From: SB11 sp965249955
GTDB lineage: Bacteria > Bacteroidota > Bacteroidia > UBA8524
Assembly (NCBI GenBank): GCA_965249955.1
Contig: OZ252261.1
Span: 744,001-808,000, forward strand
Length of the DNA stretch: 64,000 nt
Reading direction: 5' to 3'
Shown here: positions 1 to 12,300 of the stretch, piece after piece
Position numbering within the stretch: the stretch's first letter is position 1
Layout: every line of letters starts with the position of its first letter
The notes under the pieces: model-generated
What the model was told of the DNA's origin: nothing
Seen by the model: the letters and a program-made list of their open reading frames with translations, nothing else
The model's database searches: none
Made by a program: the position numbers and the translations under genes

Positions 1-1654
1 ACTCCCCTGCAAACATTAATTTATTTTCCACTTCTATTTCCAATACCCCGCCTGCGTAGGCTTGAATAAAATGGAGTGTTTTGCTAATTGGATCATGAAT
101 TATCGAATCGTATAACGTTTCGTCTAAAAAGCGTATAACTACCGTATTACTAAATGAGCCTGAAGAAGTGGTTGTTGATTTAAATATTTCCCAAATTCTA
201 CCATTATTGGTGTTTACATTTTGGGGAACATCTAATGAGAAATCTATCTCAATAATTACCGGATTAACATAAGGGGTTTTGTATATCTTTACGTAATCGT
301 CTTCTTTGCTGTAAGCTATATCTGTGTAATATGGCCCGGTTGAGTTTGCTAAGTCTCCCTTAGGTAAATGATTTTCACCCAATTCCTTTAATAAACCCCA
401 TCGCAAATGGATACCTTCTAATATTCCCGCAACGTCATCTGTATTGTCGGAGCCACAGGCTTGCAAGTAAATATATGATGATTGCAAAACAGGGTTTTTA
501 AAACCCGGAGAGGATGCACCGCTGCAAATTGTAGGTAAGCTATATGTTAATTCTGCAAATATGCTTTGTATTTGCCGTAAGGGAGCTTTTAATTCTTCGT
601 ATTCGCCCGGTAAAACGTCCCACGTATTGAAGTTGGAGGATATTATTCCCAGCATTCGTGTAATATCATTTGCAGTGGTGCAGGGGTAGCTTTCCGACAG
701 ATTATAGGTAATGCCTTGTGATAGTAAAAACGTCTGTAACGTTAAAAAATAATCCGAAAGCGCGGTTTCAAGCAAGTCCGCCATATTTTTTTCCGGCGTG
801 CTTAAACTTGCATACTGTGCAAATATTTTACAAATGCAGGAGGCTGTCGGGGCGAAGTCTTCACCTAAGATTCCCAGTCCTTCCCACGATGGGTTGCTTT
901 CATCACCACAGGGGTTGAGACCTGAAATATTTAATGAACTTTTTAAATCCTCTAGCTCACTCTTATAATCATCAAAAGCAGTATCAAAATCCGTTTTTAA
1001 TGTCGAATTGGTAACCCTACTTTGATTTTCAGTGATAAACCGGATTAAAACACTTAATGCTCCCGTGTTTTCACAAGGTGTTAATGTCGGATAGTATATC
1101 CTCCCCTCGCCATACCCCAAGTGTTCTGCTAATGCATTGGCTGCATCAAAAAGATCAGATAAATAACTACCGTTTAACTTATTATTATAGGCGTCCAGCT
1201 GATCTTGAGACATCTGTTCAGTTAGCAAACCAATTGAACATATACAACGGGACATTGCTGAAAACTCGGTATAGAAGTCACGTGGTTTGGGTTCACCTTT
1301 CCAATACAAAAATGTTAAATGTATTGTGCCTGAATAAGCTGGTTCGCTCTCTGTAGTAACTGGAAAGGAAATGTTTTTAACACCCTCTGCAGTAGTAAAC
1401 GAAAATGAATCAGACTGATTCGAAGCTACCGGGGAATTGGGATTGCTTGTTGTTACAGTAAAACTTGCCGCTTTTGTGTCTGAACCGGCAGCCTCTATTT
1501 CTAAAATTTCTGCGTTTGGGCTTATAACGTGACCGGGGTACAAGGTCCAGTTATAAATTTTATTAACCCCGGCAACAGAAGATGAAAGTTGTATTGAATT
1601 ACCCGTATTATCCCCTTCATAATACAGTGTAATTAACTTAATATTATGCTTCAT
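1..1654 (-). CDS. Large protein of unknown function, partial (C-terminus beyond left edge)
   Basis: The minus strand is open from an ATG at 1654 to the window edge, 551 codons without a stop. I do not recognise a family. The N-terminal third is beta-rich and Thr/Ser-rich. The middle contains several cysteines and helical stretches, followed around 1-300 by the segment GIHLRWGLLKELG, which suggests a further ordered domain. There is no signal peptide. It starts 25 bp after the stop of the 2052-aa gene and is the last visible gene of a four-gene leftward operon, so it probably works with the LamG and metzincin-like proteins. Reading frame and operon position are clear; function is unknown. Confidence 0.8.
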   Translation of the reverse strand, partial: MKHNIKLITLYYEGDNTGNSIQLSSSVAGVNKIYNWTLYPGHVISPNAEILEIEAAGSDTKAASFTVTTSNPNSPVASNQSDSFSFTTAEGVKNISFPVTTESEPAYSGTIHLTFLYWKGEPKPRDFYTEFSAMSRCICSIGLLTEQMSQDQLDAYNNKLNGSYLSDLFDAANALAEHLGYGEGRIYYPTLTPCENTGALSVLIRFITENQSRVTNSTLKTDFDTAFDDYKSELEDLKSSLNISGLNPCGDESNPSWEGLGILGEDFAPTASCICKIFAQYASLSTPEKNMADLLETALSDYFLTLQTFLLSQGITYNLSESYPCTTANDITRMLGIISSNFNTWDVLPGEYEELKAPLRQIQSIFAELTYSLPTICSGASSPGFKNPVLQSSYIYLQACGSDNTDDVAGILEGIHLRWGLLKELGENHLPKGDLANSTGPYYTDIAYSKEDDYVKIYKTPYVNPVIIEIDFSLDVPQNVNTNNGRIWEIFKSTTTSSGSFSNTVVIRFLDETLYDSIIHDPISKTLHFIQAYAGGVLEIEVENKLMFAGE

Positions 1655-1679
1655 TATATTTATAAATATTTATAGTCAG

Positions 1680-4600
1680 TTAGCTTAAATTGATATTTAC
1701 TGTAATTTCATTTTCGATTTGTGGGGATTTCAGCACATATCCTGTTCCATTATATTCCATATAGCGCATTGTTATATCCATAGTTCCTGAAGGAATGTCC
1801 AGACCATTGTTTGTGAGATATATAACACTACGGTCTTTGGAGAATAATACAGTATAAGCGTTATCGGTTCCACCTGCCTGTAGGTTGTTCACAACCGTAA
1901 TAGAGTTTTGCAAATCAGTATCAGGGAGTTGAGGATTAAAAATTGGTTCTGGGTTTCTGAGTAAAATACCGGTTGTTTTCTGGTTGTTAGTGTTTTTAAT
2001 AATAGTAAACTCCGTTCCCGTGGCGGCTTCCATAGGGGATAATTTATTCAGCGCCCCATACAACAACCTGTCAAAATCATCAGCAAATTCTTTTACCAAA
2101 ACACTATCCTGACTACTGTTTTTTGTGACTATATCTGTAGCTTTAGTGATATCTGAGGTAGACAAATCATATGCTTTGGTGAAGATGGCTGTTAGATTAT
2201 CACCCAACAAATAGCTTTCCACTTGCTCTTTAAAAGTAGCATACTTTGAGGTTGCAAAAACATGCTGGTGTACTTTTACTTTTTCAGTATTGTAAACCGC
2301 GTGGTAAATAGCTGTGTAAAGCGTTGAAGGTTTTAAATCAGGCAACACGTAATTGGCATTATAAGCCTTGCGTTCTATCGGGCCTATCAGTCCACTGCAA
2401 TTCTGCCCGTTTGCAATTAGATTATTCAGCACCCTCATATCTTCTGTTTCTAAAACAGTTTTTCCGGGCACCCAAACAGGTTGCAAAGCATTTGTCCCGA
2501 TTTGCTCGTTTAAGGGGTCTGCCACATACAATTCCAAATCATATTCATCAGCAGGCAACCCATTGTAAACATCCCATTCGCTATACAATGCATTTGCATA
2601 CGCATCATTAAAATATAAATGTACGTTAGGCTGTTTATAGAATATAGGCTTATTACTTAACAGCTTTCCTTCGGCATTAGGGTATGAACGGTTATAATTG
2701 ATATAGTGCTGGAGGTTGGCAAGTTGGTATTTATCTTTTTCATCCCCTGCTAAACTTGTATACCTGCTATCTAAGTCATGGAAATACCCCACAGGACCTG
2801 CTGTTTTAAACCCAATCGAAATCTGGCTTTCATTTTCTCCCGTACCATCCACATTATCACTGGTTGTTATCTCAATGGCATAATTTGTATTGGGTCGCCA
2901 AATAGGTTGCAATAGTTTAGTCAACCCGTCGGCCATTTTTGTGTTTTCAGAGGTTAGCTTGCTTTGGGGCGGGATGGCTGCATTGTACTGACTTTCTTTT
3001 TCTGACAGTAAACACAGTTGGTGCAGGTAGGCATTATTGTTAACAGGTGTTACTGGTGGACGATAAACCCTGGATTCTTTGACATATTTTCCATCAATAT
3101 TCAATATACATCTACCCAAATCCCAATTAACCGATACTGAAATAAAATGCCACTGCCCGTCAAAAACAATATTTTTTGAATCTATCCACTCAGCCACTGC
3201 AAAAGCATTAGTATCATCATTCATATATCTGAACCGGGTAGTTTCAATACCATTTCGTTGCGGAACGACTTCAAGGTAATACCCTTTATGGGCCGAGTGG
3301 CCGCTATCAGGAATTAAATTTGAAATTATCGCAGCCCGTGGAGCAAAGAATTTATTATTCAGGTCATAAGCGGGTAATTTCACCCATGCTGCAATGGTAA
3401 AATTGTTTGCCCCAATACACAAATTGTCGTCATAATCTACTTTCATATGATGTTGCAGGTAAGGGCCGCTATTACCGGAACCGGCTCCAAAAGAGACCGA
3501 AGAGTTGGAGTTATTATTTCTATCACTTGTGGCTACAGGAGAACCTGATCCGTTTGATACAAAATACCCGTCATATCCATTACCTGAACTGTCATCAGCA
3601 TCATTATTTAATTGCCACTTTGCAATTACATTTGGGCCGGTAATATTGTTTATTCGAAGATTATCCTGTTCATTTTGGGTCAGCGCCCTGCCGATTAACA
3701 TAATTTCATCCACCACCATCCCCGGGGCCCCGTTTCCATAATAGGGTTGCCAAAAATACGGAGGATGGGCAATAAGGGTTCGGCCGGCAAACAAATAATC
3801 AGGGTTTGACGTCGATTGGCTGGTTCTGTCAATGGAAATTTTTATCTTTTGAACAGGTGTATTAGGGTTATCATATCCGGCATACGTTGTTATATCAACC
3901 GCTTCAACTATATCAGTTCTTATAGCAGAATAAATATATACAGGAATGTTATTTGCATCATACCCTTCTAAAACTTCCCGGTAATATTCTATTTGAAGTT
4001 TGTTGGGTGAGAATATTGACATTGATGGTTTAACATAACCCTGAGGTTCATTAAAATAAATTTCAATACCTTCAGCAGTAGTGAAATTAAGCCCTTTGTT
4101 CAGGCTATATGCACTGTAGGTTTTTACAACCCCATCGCTACCAATAATTTTTAATGTTACCCCTTTGTAGTTGATTATAGTGTCTGATACATATTCAGTG
4201 TCTGTAGCAACATCCTCCCAGTTTATACAGGAGGGTTGTATCTTATCTTCTTCACATAAAACAGCCCCACCCTTAAAACCTAAATATTCTAACTTCATCG
4301 ATCCTTCGGCAGAACTGTTCAGGTATGAAAACATATTCTGCCCAAGTATTCTTAAACTGGTGTTTTTGTTTTTACTCTTTAGCTGCCAGAAACCTTGAGG
4401 GAACGTTTTTAAGTAATCTGGATTTGATAATAATTCGATTTGTACATCGGGAATATCTTTAATTGCTGAAACTCCCTCATACACATTGTAGTTTGCCCAC
4501 GCACTTCCGTCCCAAGCTTTAATTAAAACTTTTTTAAGTTTTAATTCATGTTTAACAGGTTCTGATAATCCTTTATTAGGGGGTATTGACGGGGTGTAAT

Positions 4601-7600
4601 CCGGCGATACAATTTCACCTTGTATTATGGCCGAATCCTGAGTAAGCTCTGTTTTTACACTGTATTCAAAATCAACATCAATATAACTATCCAATGGGAT
4701 TGTCTTATCAATCCATGAAATATCAAGGGGTAAAGCTGTTTGAGCATAGTTTACCGTGTAATCTTCTCCCGAGAGCATATTGATGGCCTTAACAGGCGTT
4801 TTTCCATCTATGGCTTCAATAGGCTTAAAAGGTGTTGTGGGTCTTGTATCATCAAATACCCAAACAAAATTCACATCAACTTCCCTGTTTTTAAAAGGTT
4901 TGGGCAGAGTTAATGCTACTTTTGCCCCGCCAGATATTTTGAATGGTTTAAATGCATCTGCCCCTAAATAAGCAAAGATGGATACACCTAACTTGAATTT
5001 AAGCACATTAACATGCGCATTTCCGCCCACATCAACCCCGCCTCCCAGTTGAACGGGTTTAAAGCTCAACCGTGCAAAGGTATTTCTGTACAATGAGGCT
5101 GAAACCCCAACTGGCCCATAACTTTTTTGAAACTCAAACTTCTTGCCCTCTCCGAACTTAATACCTTGGGCAGAAATCATTAAGTATGCATAGGACTCAA
5201 ATAATGAGAAGGTAACTGAACGCAAGCGCTCTTGTTCAGGAAAGTCTTTACCCACATTTATATACCAGGCGGATGCATTTTTAAAGAAATAGGCCATTTG
5301 GATATCGCCTGTCGTTTTCATAATAACACCGCTTCCTTTAGGGACAAGGTAATTAACCCCAAAACCTGCTTCAATAGATTCACGGGAAATCGACATCATT
5401 ACGCTATACGGAGGGTCGGGGTCTAAATAAGAAACCCTTTTATTCATAACATCCCCTTGGCCGGATAGCAGGAATACATCGGGCAACCCAAGTAGGAATA
5501 ATAGTTTTGATGAAAAACTTGTGCCTCCATCAGGAACGGTGGCTAAAATAGTCCCTAAACCTAAACTGAAACCTTTATCCTGAGTGTATTTTTCAAAGTT
5601 GATACCCTCCTGTGGTTTTTTGTAAAACTTCCACCAAGTATCTTCTTCAGCTTTATTCAACCTGTAATTATTGGCCATTAGGCCTCGAAAGCCGTAAAGA
5701 CCCAAACCTGTACTTCCCAATACAATGGGTGAAGATAACTCAGCGCTAATATCTACCAAGAAACTGGGTACAGATGGTTCATATCTCATGGCTCCTGCAC
5801 CCTTTATTGCCGCACGGTTTATACTGAATGCTATGCTGCCTGCATATTCCGTTGTTGCCGGGCCACTTTCTTCCTGCGGCTTGTTTTTAACAGCCAAATA
5901 TCCTTTAAGGAACAGTTCAGCCTGATCGGGACTTACGGCATTGCCGGGTATCATTAAGTCTATTCCAATTCCATCAACTCTTATGAATCTATGAGAGGGT
6001 TTGCCATTTTCATCATCGTCATCGGTGGTGTAATATAGCTTAACCCCGTTTCCTCTAACCCCCACACCGCCCGGGTTGATATTCAATGCTCCGTCAAAAC
6101 CTATGTAGTTGTATTGGCGTATATGGTTTCCATGTTTAAGTTCAGCGGAGCCAAAGTGTAGTGCGGTAACAGCAAGCGTTACCGGGCCTACTTTTAAGCT
6201 GATGGCACGCGGCAGTATTAATACGCTTTTATCAAATTCTATTTTTCCGTTTTCCCAAACACGGATTTTCATGGGTAATCGTTGAGGGAAATCGGTACTG
6301 ATATTAGGAACATTTACAGTGAAGTTTACTTCGCCGGTGATAGTGGCATAATACTTCCCATCCCGGCCCCCAACTTCTAGCGCTAAAATATATAAATCAA
6401 GAATTTCAGGAATGGAAATCGGATCAAGAACCTGCCCCAATAAAGAACTGATTTTAAAATCCCCATCTTTACCAATCGCAGCATCAATGGGTATTTTAGC
6501 TTCGTCTTGGCCTTGTTTAAATCCGGGCAGGGTTAATGTACCTCTTATGTTGGAATTTATTATTGAGTTTTGTTGAAAGGTTACCGAAAAGGCATCTAAC
6601 GATACGGTAAAACTGGTTCCGAATTTTAATTCTAATAAGGGTGACGGATCTCCACTTGTTTTTGCTTCTAAAGCTAAGGTGCCAGATATTCCGCCAGTGC
6701 CTATTAAGAGATTTCTCCCTTTTATTTCACCCGTTGAGTTTGTAGCATCGTGCTGCCAAAATGCTGGAAAACCAATGGTAGCGTCCTGAATATATACCCC
6801 CATAAAATCTACAGGACGGCCATCAGCATCGGCTTCAGGAATGTTGGTAATCGAAGAAAAATCAAATTTAGCATTACCAAATGACAGAATTAAGCCGGTC
6901 CCCGTTATTTCAGATGCTGTAAAATTTACATTCCCACTTGCAGTGTCAAAGCGAAAACCAGACAAACTGTTATAAGAAAAAGTACCTAACTCTACAAGCA
7001 AAAGTGCTTTGATAAAGCTACCATCAGCAGGATCAGTTAACCATTCATTTGTTAATGGGTTTACTTGCCTCAAATAAGCAATGGGGAACTCTAAACCTAT
7101 CGTAATGTCTGGTATTAATATGTCAATTTTTGGAATGAATAAATTTAATAGATTTTTTATTGAGACTTCATCAATCCATAAACTAAAAAGTTTCAAAGTA
7201 TTCTCTTTAATCTTTGATGAATCAATATCAAATATGTAGTCATCAAAGATAATTGCTAATATGTCAAGATTACGCCCCTCAATCTGTAAAACTAAATCCC
7301 TGATCAGATCATCGCTAAGCCCACTATCTAATATAATAGGAGGGGAAAGATTGTATTTATTGTTACATTCAGTAATAAAAGTATTTGTAGGATCAGAGGT
7401 ATCAATTAATGAATTAATAGTTCCATCAATCAACTCATCCTGTGAAAGCCCCAGAATATCGATCAACAAATCAAAAATAGAACGAGGGCTTCCAGAGAAT
7501 TTAGCTTGTGTAAACAACGGTTTATACTTCAATATATCTACCCTATATGAGGCTGATATCTGGAGAGTAGAATAATTTCCTGTTCCTGGTGAAAAGTTGG

Positions 7601-7838
7601 GATTTAATAGAATTGTAAATTCATCATTCGTCAAAAAAGGAATGCCTACTTTAGTTGTAAAAACTAAACTTATTGAAAAAAAGCCAGACTCTTTTTGCCT
7701 ACCGAAAACCATTATTAAGTTTTCGTAAAAAATACTATCTAATACAGTGTCTATAGAGTTAATATTTTGAATAATACTAGGGAACTTTTCCTTATTAACA
7801 AGGCTTGAAAGCGGAGATAAATAACTTGTAATTGGCAT
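1680..7838 (-). CDS. Giant beta-rich protein with a LamG/concanavalin-like domain (2052 aa)
   Basis: A 2052-residue protein with no Sec signal peptide or membrane segment. The first two thirds are a long series of beta-rich, glycine-rich segments with no family I can name. At about residues 1400-1590 there is a LamG/concanavalin-A-like fold: a W-x-L core near the D-SGNGYDG turn, then FTIAAWVKLP, then a WHFISVSV strand and the INIDGK-type closing strand. Such domains bind carbohydrate or protein surfaces. The C-terminal 450 residues look like further beta domains. It lies 7 bp downstream of the 507-aa gene in one operon. Size, absence of a signal and neighbours fit a large secreted or injected surface-acting protein, but that is inference. 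Confidence 0.75.
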   Translation of the reverse strand: MPITSYLSPLSSLVNKEKFPSIIQNINSIDTVLDSIFYENLIMVFGRQKESGFFSISLVFTTKVGIPFLTNDEFTILLNPNFSPGTGNYSTLQISASYRVDILKYKPLFTQAKFSGSPRSIFDLLIDILGLSQDELIDGTINSLIDTSDPTNTFITECNNKYNLSPPIILDSGLSDDLIRDLVLQIEGRNLDILAIIFDDYIFDIDSSKIKENTLKLFSLWIDEVSIKNLLNLFIPKIDILIPDITIGLEFPIAYLRQVNPLTNEWLTDPADGSFIKALLLVELGTFSYNSLSGFRFDTASGNVNFTASEITGTGLILSFGNAKFDFSSITNIPEADADGRPVDFMGVYIQDATIGFPAFWQHDATNSTGEIKGRNLLIGTGGISGTLALEAKTSGDPSPLLELKFGTSFTVSLDAFSVTFQQNSIINSNIRGTLTLPGFKQGQDEAKIPIDAAIGKDGDFKISSLLGQVLDPISIPEILDLYILALEVGGRDGKYYATITGEVNFTVNVPNISTDFPQRLPMKIRVWENGKIEFDKSVLILPRAISLKVGPVTLAVTALHFGSAELKHGNHIRQYNYIGFDGALNINPGGVGVRGNGVKLYYTTDDDDENGKPSHRFIRVDGIGIDLMIPGNAVSPDQAELFLKGYLAVKNKPQEESGPATTEYAGSIAFSINRAAIKGAGAMRYEPSVPSFLVDISAELSSPIVLGSTGLGLYGFRGLMANNYRLNKAEEDTWWKFYKKPQEGINFEKYTQDKGFSLGLGTILATVPDGGTSFSSKLLFLLGLPDVFLLSGQGDVMNKRVSYLDPDPPYSVMMSISRESIEAGFGVNYLVPKGSGVIMKTTGDIQMAYFFKNASAWYINVGKDFPEQERLRSVTFSLFESYAYLMISAQGIKFGEGKKFEFQKSYGPVGVSASLYRNTFARLSFKPVQLGGGVDVGGNAHVNVLKFKLGVSIFAYLGADAFKPFKISGGAKVALTLPKPFKNREVDVNFVWVFDDTRPTTPFKPIEAIDGKTPVKAINMLSGEDYTVNYAQTALPLDISWIDKTIPLDSYIDVDFEYSVKTELTQDSAIIQGEIVSPDYTPSIPPNKGLSEPVKHELKLKKVLIKAWDGSAWANYNVYEGVSAIKDIPDVQIELLSNPDYLKTFPQGFWQLKSKNKNTSLRILGQNMFSYLNSSAEGSMKLEYLGFKGGAVLCEEDKIQPSCINWEDVATDTEYVSDTIINYKGVTLKIIGSDGVVKTYSAYSLNKGLNFTTAEGIEIYFNEPQGYVKPSMSIFSPNKLQIEYYREVLEGYDANNIPVYIYSAIRTDIVEAVDITTYAGYDNPNTPVQKIKISIDRTSQSTSNPDYLFAGRTLIAHPPYFWQPYYGNGAPGMVVDEIMLIGRALTQNEQDNLRINNITGPNVIAKWQLNNDADDSSGNGYDGYFVSNGSGSPVATSDRNNNSNSSVSFGAGSGNSGPYLQHHMKVDYDDNLCIGANNFTIAAWVKLPAYDLNNKFFAPRAAIISNLIPDSGHSAHKGYYLEVVPQRNGIETTRFRYMNDDTNAFAVAEWIDSKNIVFDGQWHFISVSVNWDLGRCILNIDGKYVKESRVYRPPVTPVNNNAYLHQLCLLSEKESQYNAAIPPQSKLTSENTKMADGLTKLLQPIWRPNTNYAIEITTSDNVDGTGENESQISIGFKTAGPVGYFHDLDSRYTSLAGDEKDKYQLANLQHYINYNRSYPNAEGKLLSNKPIFYKQPNVHLYFNDAYANALYSEWDVYNGLPADEYDLELYVADPLNEQIGTNALQPVWVPGKTVLETEDMRVLNNLIANGQNCSGLIGPIERKAYNANYVLPDLKPSTLYTAIYHAVYNTEKVKVHQHVFATSKYATFKEQVESYLLGDNLTAIFTKAYDLSTSDITKATDIVTKNSSQDSVLVKEFADDFDRLLYGALNKLSPMEAATGTEFTIIKNTNNQKTTGILLRNPEPIFNPQLPDTDLQNSITVVNNLQAGGTDNAYTVLFSKDRSVIYLTNNGLDIPSGTMDITMRYMEYNGTGYVLKSPQIENEITVNINLS

Positions 7839-7845
7839 TAAATTA

Positions 7846-9369
7846 TTATTTAAAAAAATATAAAACCTCTCGAATTTCTTTGATGTCTTTTAGATAAAAG
7901 ATACTAGCATTGGGAAATGCCTCACTAAAGTATTGTGGCACAACTCCACTATCAACATGTCCGTCTTCAAATAAAGATATTACAATTTTCCGATTAATAA
8001 TACCTGATAATAGTTTACAGTTTTTTTCTGACAGAGCCCCATATTGTGAAAGATAAATCGTGTCAATATTTCTATTCCTGTGTATGGCTCGACAGATTGT
8101 AGGATTTAAACCATAAAACACAAGCTTAACATTTTTGCCAACTTGATCAATCCATTTAAATTGTTTGGCAGTAAAATTACTATTAAAACTATTATAGTAC
8201 CCCCTATTATAATTTATACTTACCAGTTTCAATTTCTTTGATGACAACACTTTTGAATAAATCTGTTCATCACTTGAGGCTGAAAAGTATAATGTGTTTA
8301 GTGAATCATATTTATAATTAAACGCATTAATTAACCCTATCCCACTGTCAGAGACCAAATAGAGTTTTCTTAGCATATTTAACTTGTTAGCTTTCTCAAA
8401 TTTAAAATTTTTAGAATCCATAACCTTTATCCTTAATTCCTCAAGCATACTCGGCTGACTTACTAACTTATCCAGCCCGCTAATACTCTGCGCATTTATT
8501 GAAAGTCTTTTTAAAGCCCTGTTGAGGATACAACCTCCATTAAAGGAAATATTATGCGGAGCAAGTAAAGAAAAGCTCTCTAAAGAAGGAAAATCAGATA
8601 AAAAACAAACATCTACCATTAATGAACTATCGATTAACCCATATAAAGAAAAATGTATAGATTTTAACGAATTAATTGGTGGCAAGTGTTCTATTGAATC
8701 TTTGCACATCAATTCCAGGCGTTCAAGATTGTTAAATTTTGTTGCAAATTTTGAGGTATACCTCTGATTCCCTCCGCAAAAAAAATCAATAATATTAGGC
8801 ATGCTTAATGCATAGTCCTCAATATAAAAAGGAACATAGTCATTTTCTTTTCTATATAATGCTTCCTTTATGGAAAGAGATTTCAGACTTTTGTAATCGT
8901 GAAGATTTTTAAGAAGAAGGGTATCAATGTATGTAAAATGCAAATAATCAACCTTCAAACAATATTTTTTTAAACTATCAACCGCATTATGAATAAATAA
9001 AACATTTTGATGAATAACTTTATTCTTTTGAATAAATACATCATCAAAAAACTTCACTTTTTCCAGATTTTTCATACGGGATATAAATTGTAAATTCTCT
9101 ATATCATCAATATTAGGATTAAGCGTAAGAAACTTAATGCTATCATAAAAATCTGAGGTAAACCCTTGAAAAGTACTATCTGGGATACCTATACTACATT
9201 CATAAGGCTTAAAATTAAATCTAAAGTCTTTAATATCATATGCAGCCGTGTTTTCAAATCTAATTATATCTGTGTTATGCAAGCCATTTCGACTAGATTC
9301 CCAAACGTAATTTTGACCTATCAAAAGTGTTGTTAAATGTAGATATATAAAAATTAAAAAAATTCTCAT
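7846..9369 (-). CDS. Secreted leucine-rich-repeat-like protein (507 aa)
   Basis: The N-terminus is a typical signal peptide (MRIFLIFIYLHLTTLLIGQ), so the protein is probably exported to the periplasm or surface. The rest consists of irregular units of about 22-28 residues rich in L/I/N, with recurring patterns such as 'L..LxL......I..L' and 'MLRKLYLVSDSG', consistent with a degenerate leucine-rich-repeat solenoid. It starts 2 bp after the stop of the 1279-aa gene, so the two are translationally close. It is the only Sec-signal protein in this operon. A recognition or adhesion role is possible but not shown. Confidence 0.7.
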   Translation of the reverse strand: MRIFLIFIYLHLTTLLIGQNYVWESSRNGLHNTDIIRFENTAAYDIKDFRFNFKPYECSIGIPDSTFQGFTSDFYDSIKFLTLNPNIDDIENLQFISRMKNLEKVKFFDDVFIQKNKVIHQNVLFIHNAVDSLKKYCLKVDYLHFTYIDTLLLKNLHDYKSLKSLSIKEALYRKENDYVPFYIEDYALSMPNIIDFFCGGNQRYTSKFATKFNNLERLELMCKDSIEHLPPINSLKSIHFSLYGLIDSSLMVDVCFLSDFPSLESFSLLAPHNISFNGGCILNRALKRLSINAQSISGLDKLVSQPSMLEELRIKVMDSKNFKFEKANKLNMLRKLYLVSDSGIGLINAFNYKYDSLNTLYFSASSDEQIYSKVLSSKKLKLVSINYNRGYYNSFNSNFTAKQFKWIDQVGKNVKLVFYGLNPTICRAIHRNRNIDTIYLSQYGALSEKNCKLLSGIINRKIVISLFEDGHVDSGVVPQYFSEAFPNASIFYLKDIKEIREVLYFFK

Positions 9370-9371
9370 AC

Positions 9372-12300
9372 TTATAAATTTGGAATTAATCTTACATAAA
9401 TATCCCTATTAAAAAAAATAGTTGTATTAGCTGCACTTACACCTATTGAGTGATTAATACCCCCATAGTTAAATTGTGAAACATCATTAATAGACCACAA
9501 TTCATCCCACAATTGTCTAGCAACTGGGTCTAAAGATGAAATTGGGTCAAGTGTGTTTGGAATTGTAGAAGACCACGCATCTACCCATGGACCTCTAATA
9601 ATATTTTTATTTACTGGTAGTAAGATGCCAACAAGACTCGGTGGTGTAATTATTACCTGGGTTGCCAAGGAGTTAATAGCCAAAGGGACACCGGTTGAAC
9701 CAAATTCAGACGTATCATCTATAATACCCAATTTATAACACAGCCTTGTATGGGAACTCTTCCGCCCTGCAGTCACAGGAAAATTTGTCCCTTGTTTTAA
9801 TGTAGCATATATCCTATTAAGGATAATCCTATTCGTCATGTCATCAACATCACCTACAAATGAATTATCAGTTATGTAATTATTGCTTACATCAAGCCCA
9901 AGGAAATCTCTGTGAAAAGGATTAGGACTACCAGTCCCTGTGAAATCAGCAGGTCTTTGAATTAAAAATAAACGTTTATCATTATTTTGAAGATTTAAAA
10001 TAACGCTTGATTCAGTTGATATTTTATCAATCTCATAATTTTCTATTATATTCCATTGCACTGGAGTAATGAATACAGCACTCCCTGTGTCATAACCAAA
10101 CATTTCATCTTTATAATTTTGTCTGGTTTCACCAAGATTAGTTGTCGCATCCGCAGGTACATTTGTTTGGGTACTCATAAGATTGTGAAGCCATCGGTAT
10201 TGATTATGATAATATGTATCTTCAGCATCTGTTAAGTACAATGGAACATTAGCTGTATTAAGATTGTCATTGTCAATTTCATTAACAAATTGTGGGTTTA
10301 AAGTGTTTGTCATATAAGTGAAAAAACAGTACCGATCTCCTAAACCCAAAACATGCCCGAATTCGTGAGCAGGTACATTAGAACCATCCCTATCACTGAA
10401 TGATGAAATTGGTGTTGGTAATGTTACAATACTATTATCAAAAGCTGCAGAATTGTTGTATTGCAAAAAGCCTCTTCGAGCAGACATTCCAGACCTTCCT
10501 CCCGGCACCACTTTTTCAACAAAAACTCCTACCTCTTTATTCTTCGGTTTCTCTAAATGATATGGAGCTCCTAACTTAATTTTTATATCATCACCATTAA
10601 TATTTGTATAATGCGGGAAAGGAAAGATGTTAGGGTAATCGAGATCAAATTTATTTTTAAGAGGTGCTGTTAAACCAACATTTGAATTACTATTCCAGAC
10701 ATGTTTAATATTTTGTTCAAAATAATCTTTATATAAAAAAAGTTCTCTGTAAGTAAGATTACATGATTTAACAACGTATAGTGATGTATCAATTTTCCTT
10801 TCAAGAGTTTTATCACTATCGCCACTATTTGTTATTGAAAAACCAAAACCTTCAGGACGTAATTCATAACCGTCAAACTGATGCTGAGCAATATGTGATG
10901 AACTTTCGATAGTGCTCCTCACATAAATACCTGTATGTTTCCTAACTATTTTGGCTCCAAGATTATTTTGACTAAAATTAGGATAACCTACTATTACTAT
11001 TTCATATTTACAAAATGTAGGGAAGTCATTTATATTTGACGAAGGAACCGGATTAATATTTCCAGCTGCATCATAAGAACCCACAAGCTGAAAGTATAGA
11101 TAAACAGGCACCAGAATTTTATCTGTTGCTATATTATTATTTGGTACAGATTTAACAATTGCAGTAAATGCAGCAACTTGTGATACCAAATCATTATACT
11201 CACTTACTTTGATTTGAAACCATTTAAAATTCGATAATCGTGTAATATTGGTAAATTCATTAGGTTCAGCGGGATCAGTATAAGGAACTGCATTAACTAA
11301 GTTATCCAATCGCAAATTACTACTAGGTGTACCCGCCGCATAATAATCAATTTCTTGAACATTTACTGGTACATTTGAAATTTGGATATAATTTGTAAGT
11401 ATGTGATTGATAAAACTTTGATTAAGTGCTATGGTGTTATTTATTGTTAGAGCCCTATCAACCACCCTTTTATTAATGGCATACTTTATCCTGTTTGAAA
11501 AAAAGAAAAATGTAACTCGAGGGTTTGGTATAACATTACTATCTTTTGCAATACCAACTCTTCCAAAAAAATCGTCAGCTGTAATACTTTTATCATCTAC
11601 ATAAATAGGTTCGTTTGCTACCTTCATTGTTAGGGCTCCATCAGGGGTTCCTTTTGACCAATTTACATCTAAATTAAATGGGAAAAGAGGTGATAAATAA
11701 TCAAGTATTGTTGCATCAAACTCAGTAACAGAGGATGTAGTATAACTTTCAAAGTCAATAACACCATTGTCAAAAGTTAATGGATGTCTAACAAGCCATA
11801 TTTTTATGTAACTAGAGTATACAACAATATTACCTCCATCATTAATAGTATCAAGAGCAATATCTATACTTCTTGAATAACTTGGGTCAACAGTTGAAAT
11901 ATATAATGGTGTTAATTTTGTTTTACGAAAAGTATTATCTCTTCCTGCTATCTCGTAGCTTTTATTTTCTATATTGTATCCAATAATTTCATTTAATGGG
12001 TCATAACTTGGGATTGCAATAGCAAATGTTGCATCAATAGGTGTTATATCTGAGTTATTAATTACTAAAATAGGCCATCCATTTGTATTATAGGATTTAA
12101 TAGACGTTCCCCCTGCTTTAAATAATTTTAATTTTTTTGTTGTTTCTGTTTGACCACAATTTGATAAGCCGTAGGAATAATTAAACCTATTCCTAATATC
12201 TATATACACTTTATTTTTATTGTAACATTTGCTTAAAATATTATTGTAAATATCCGCCTTGCTTAATGGGCCGGTTCTTACAATTAAAGGGTCATTAAAT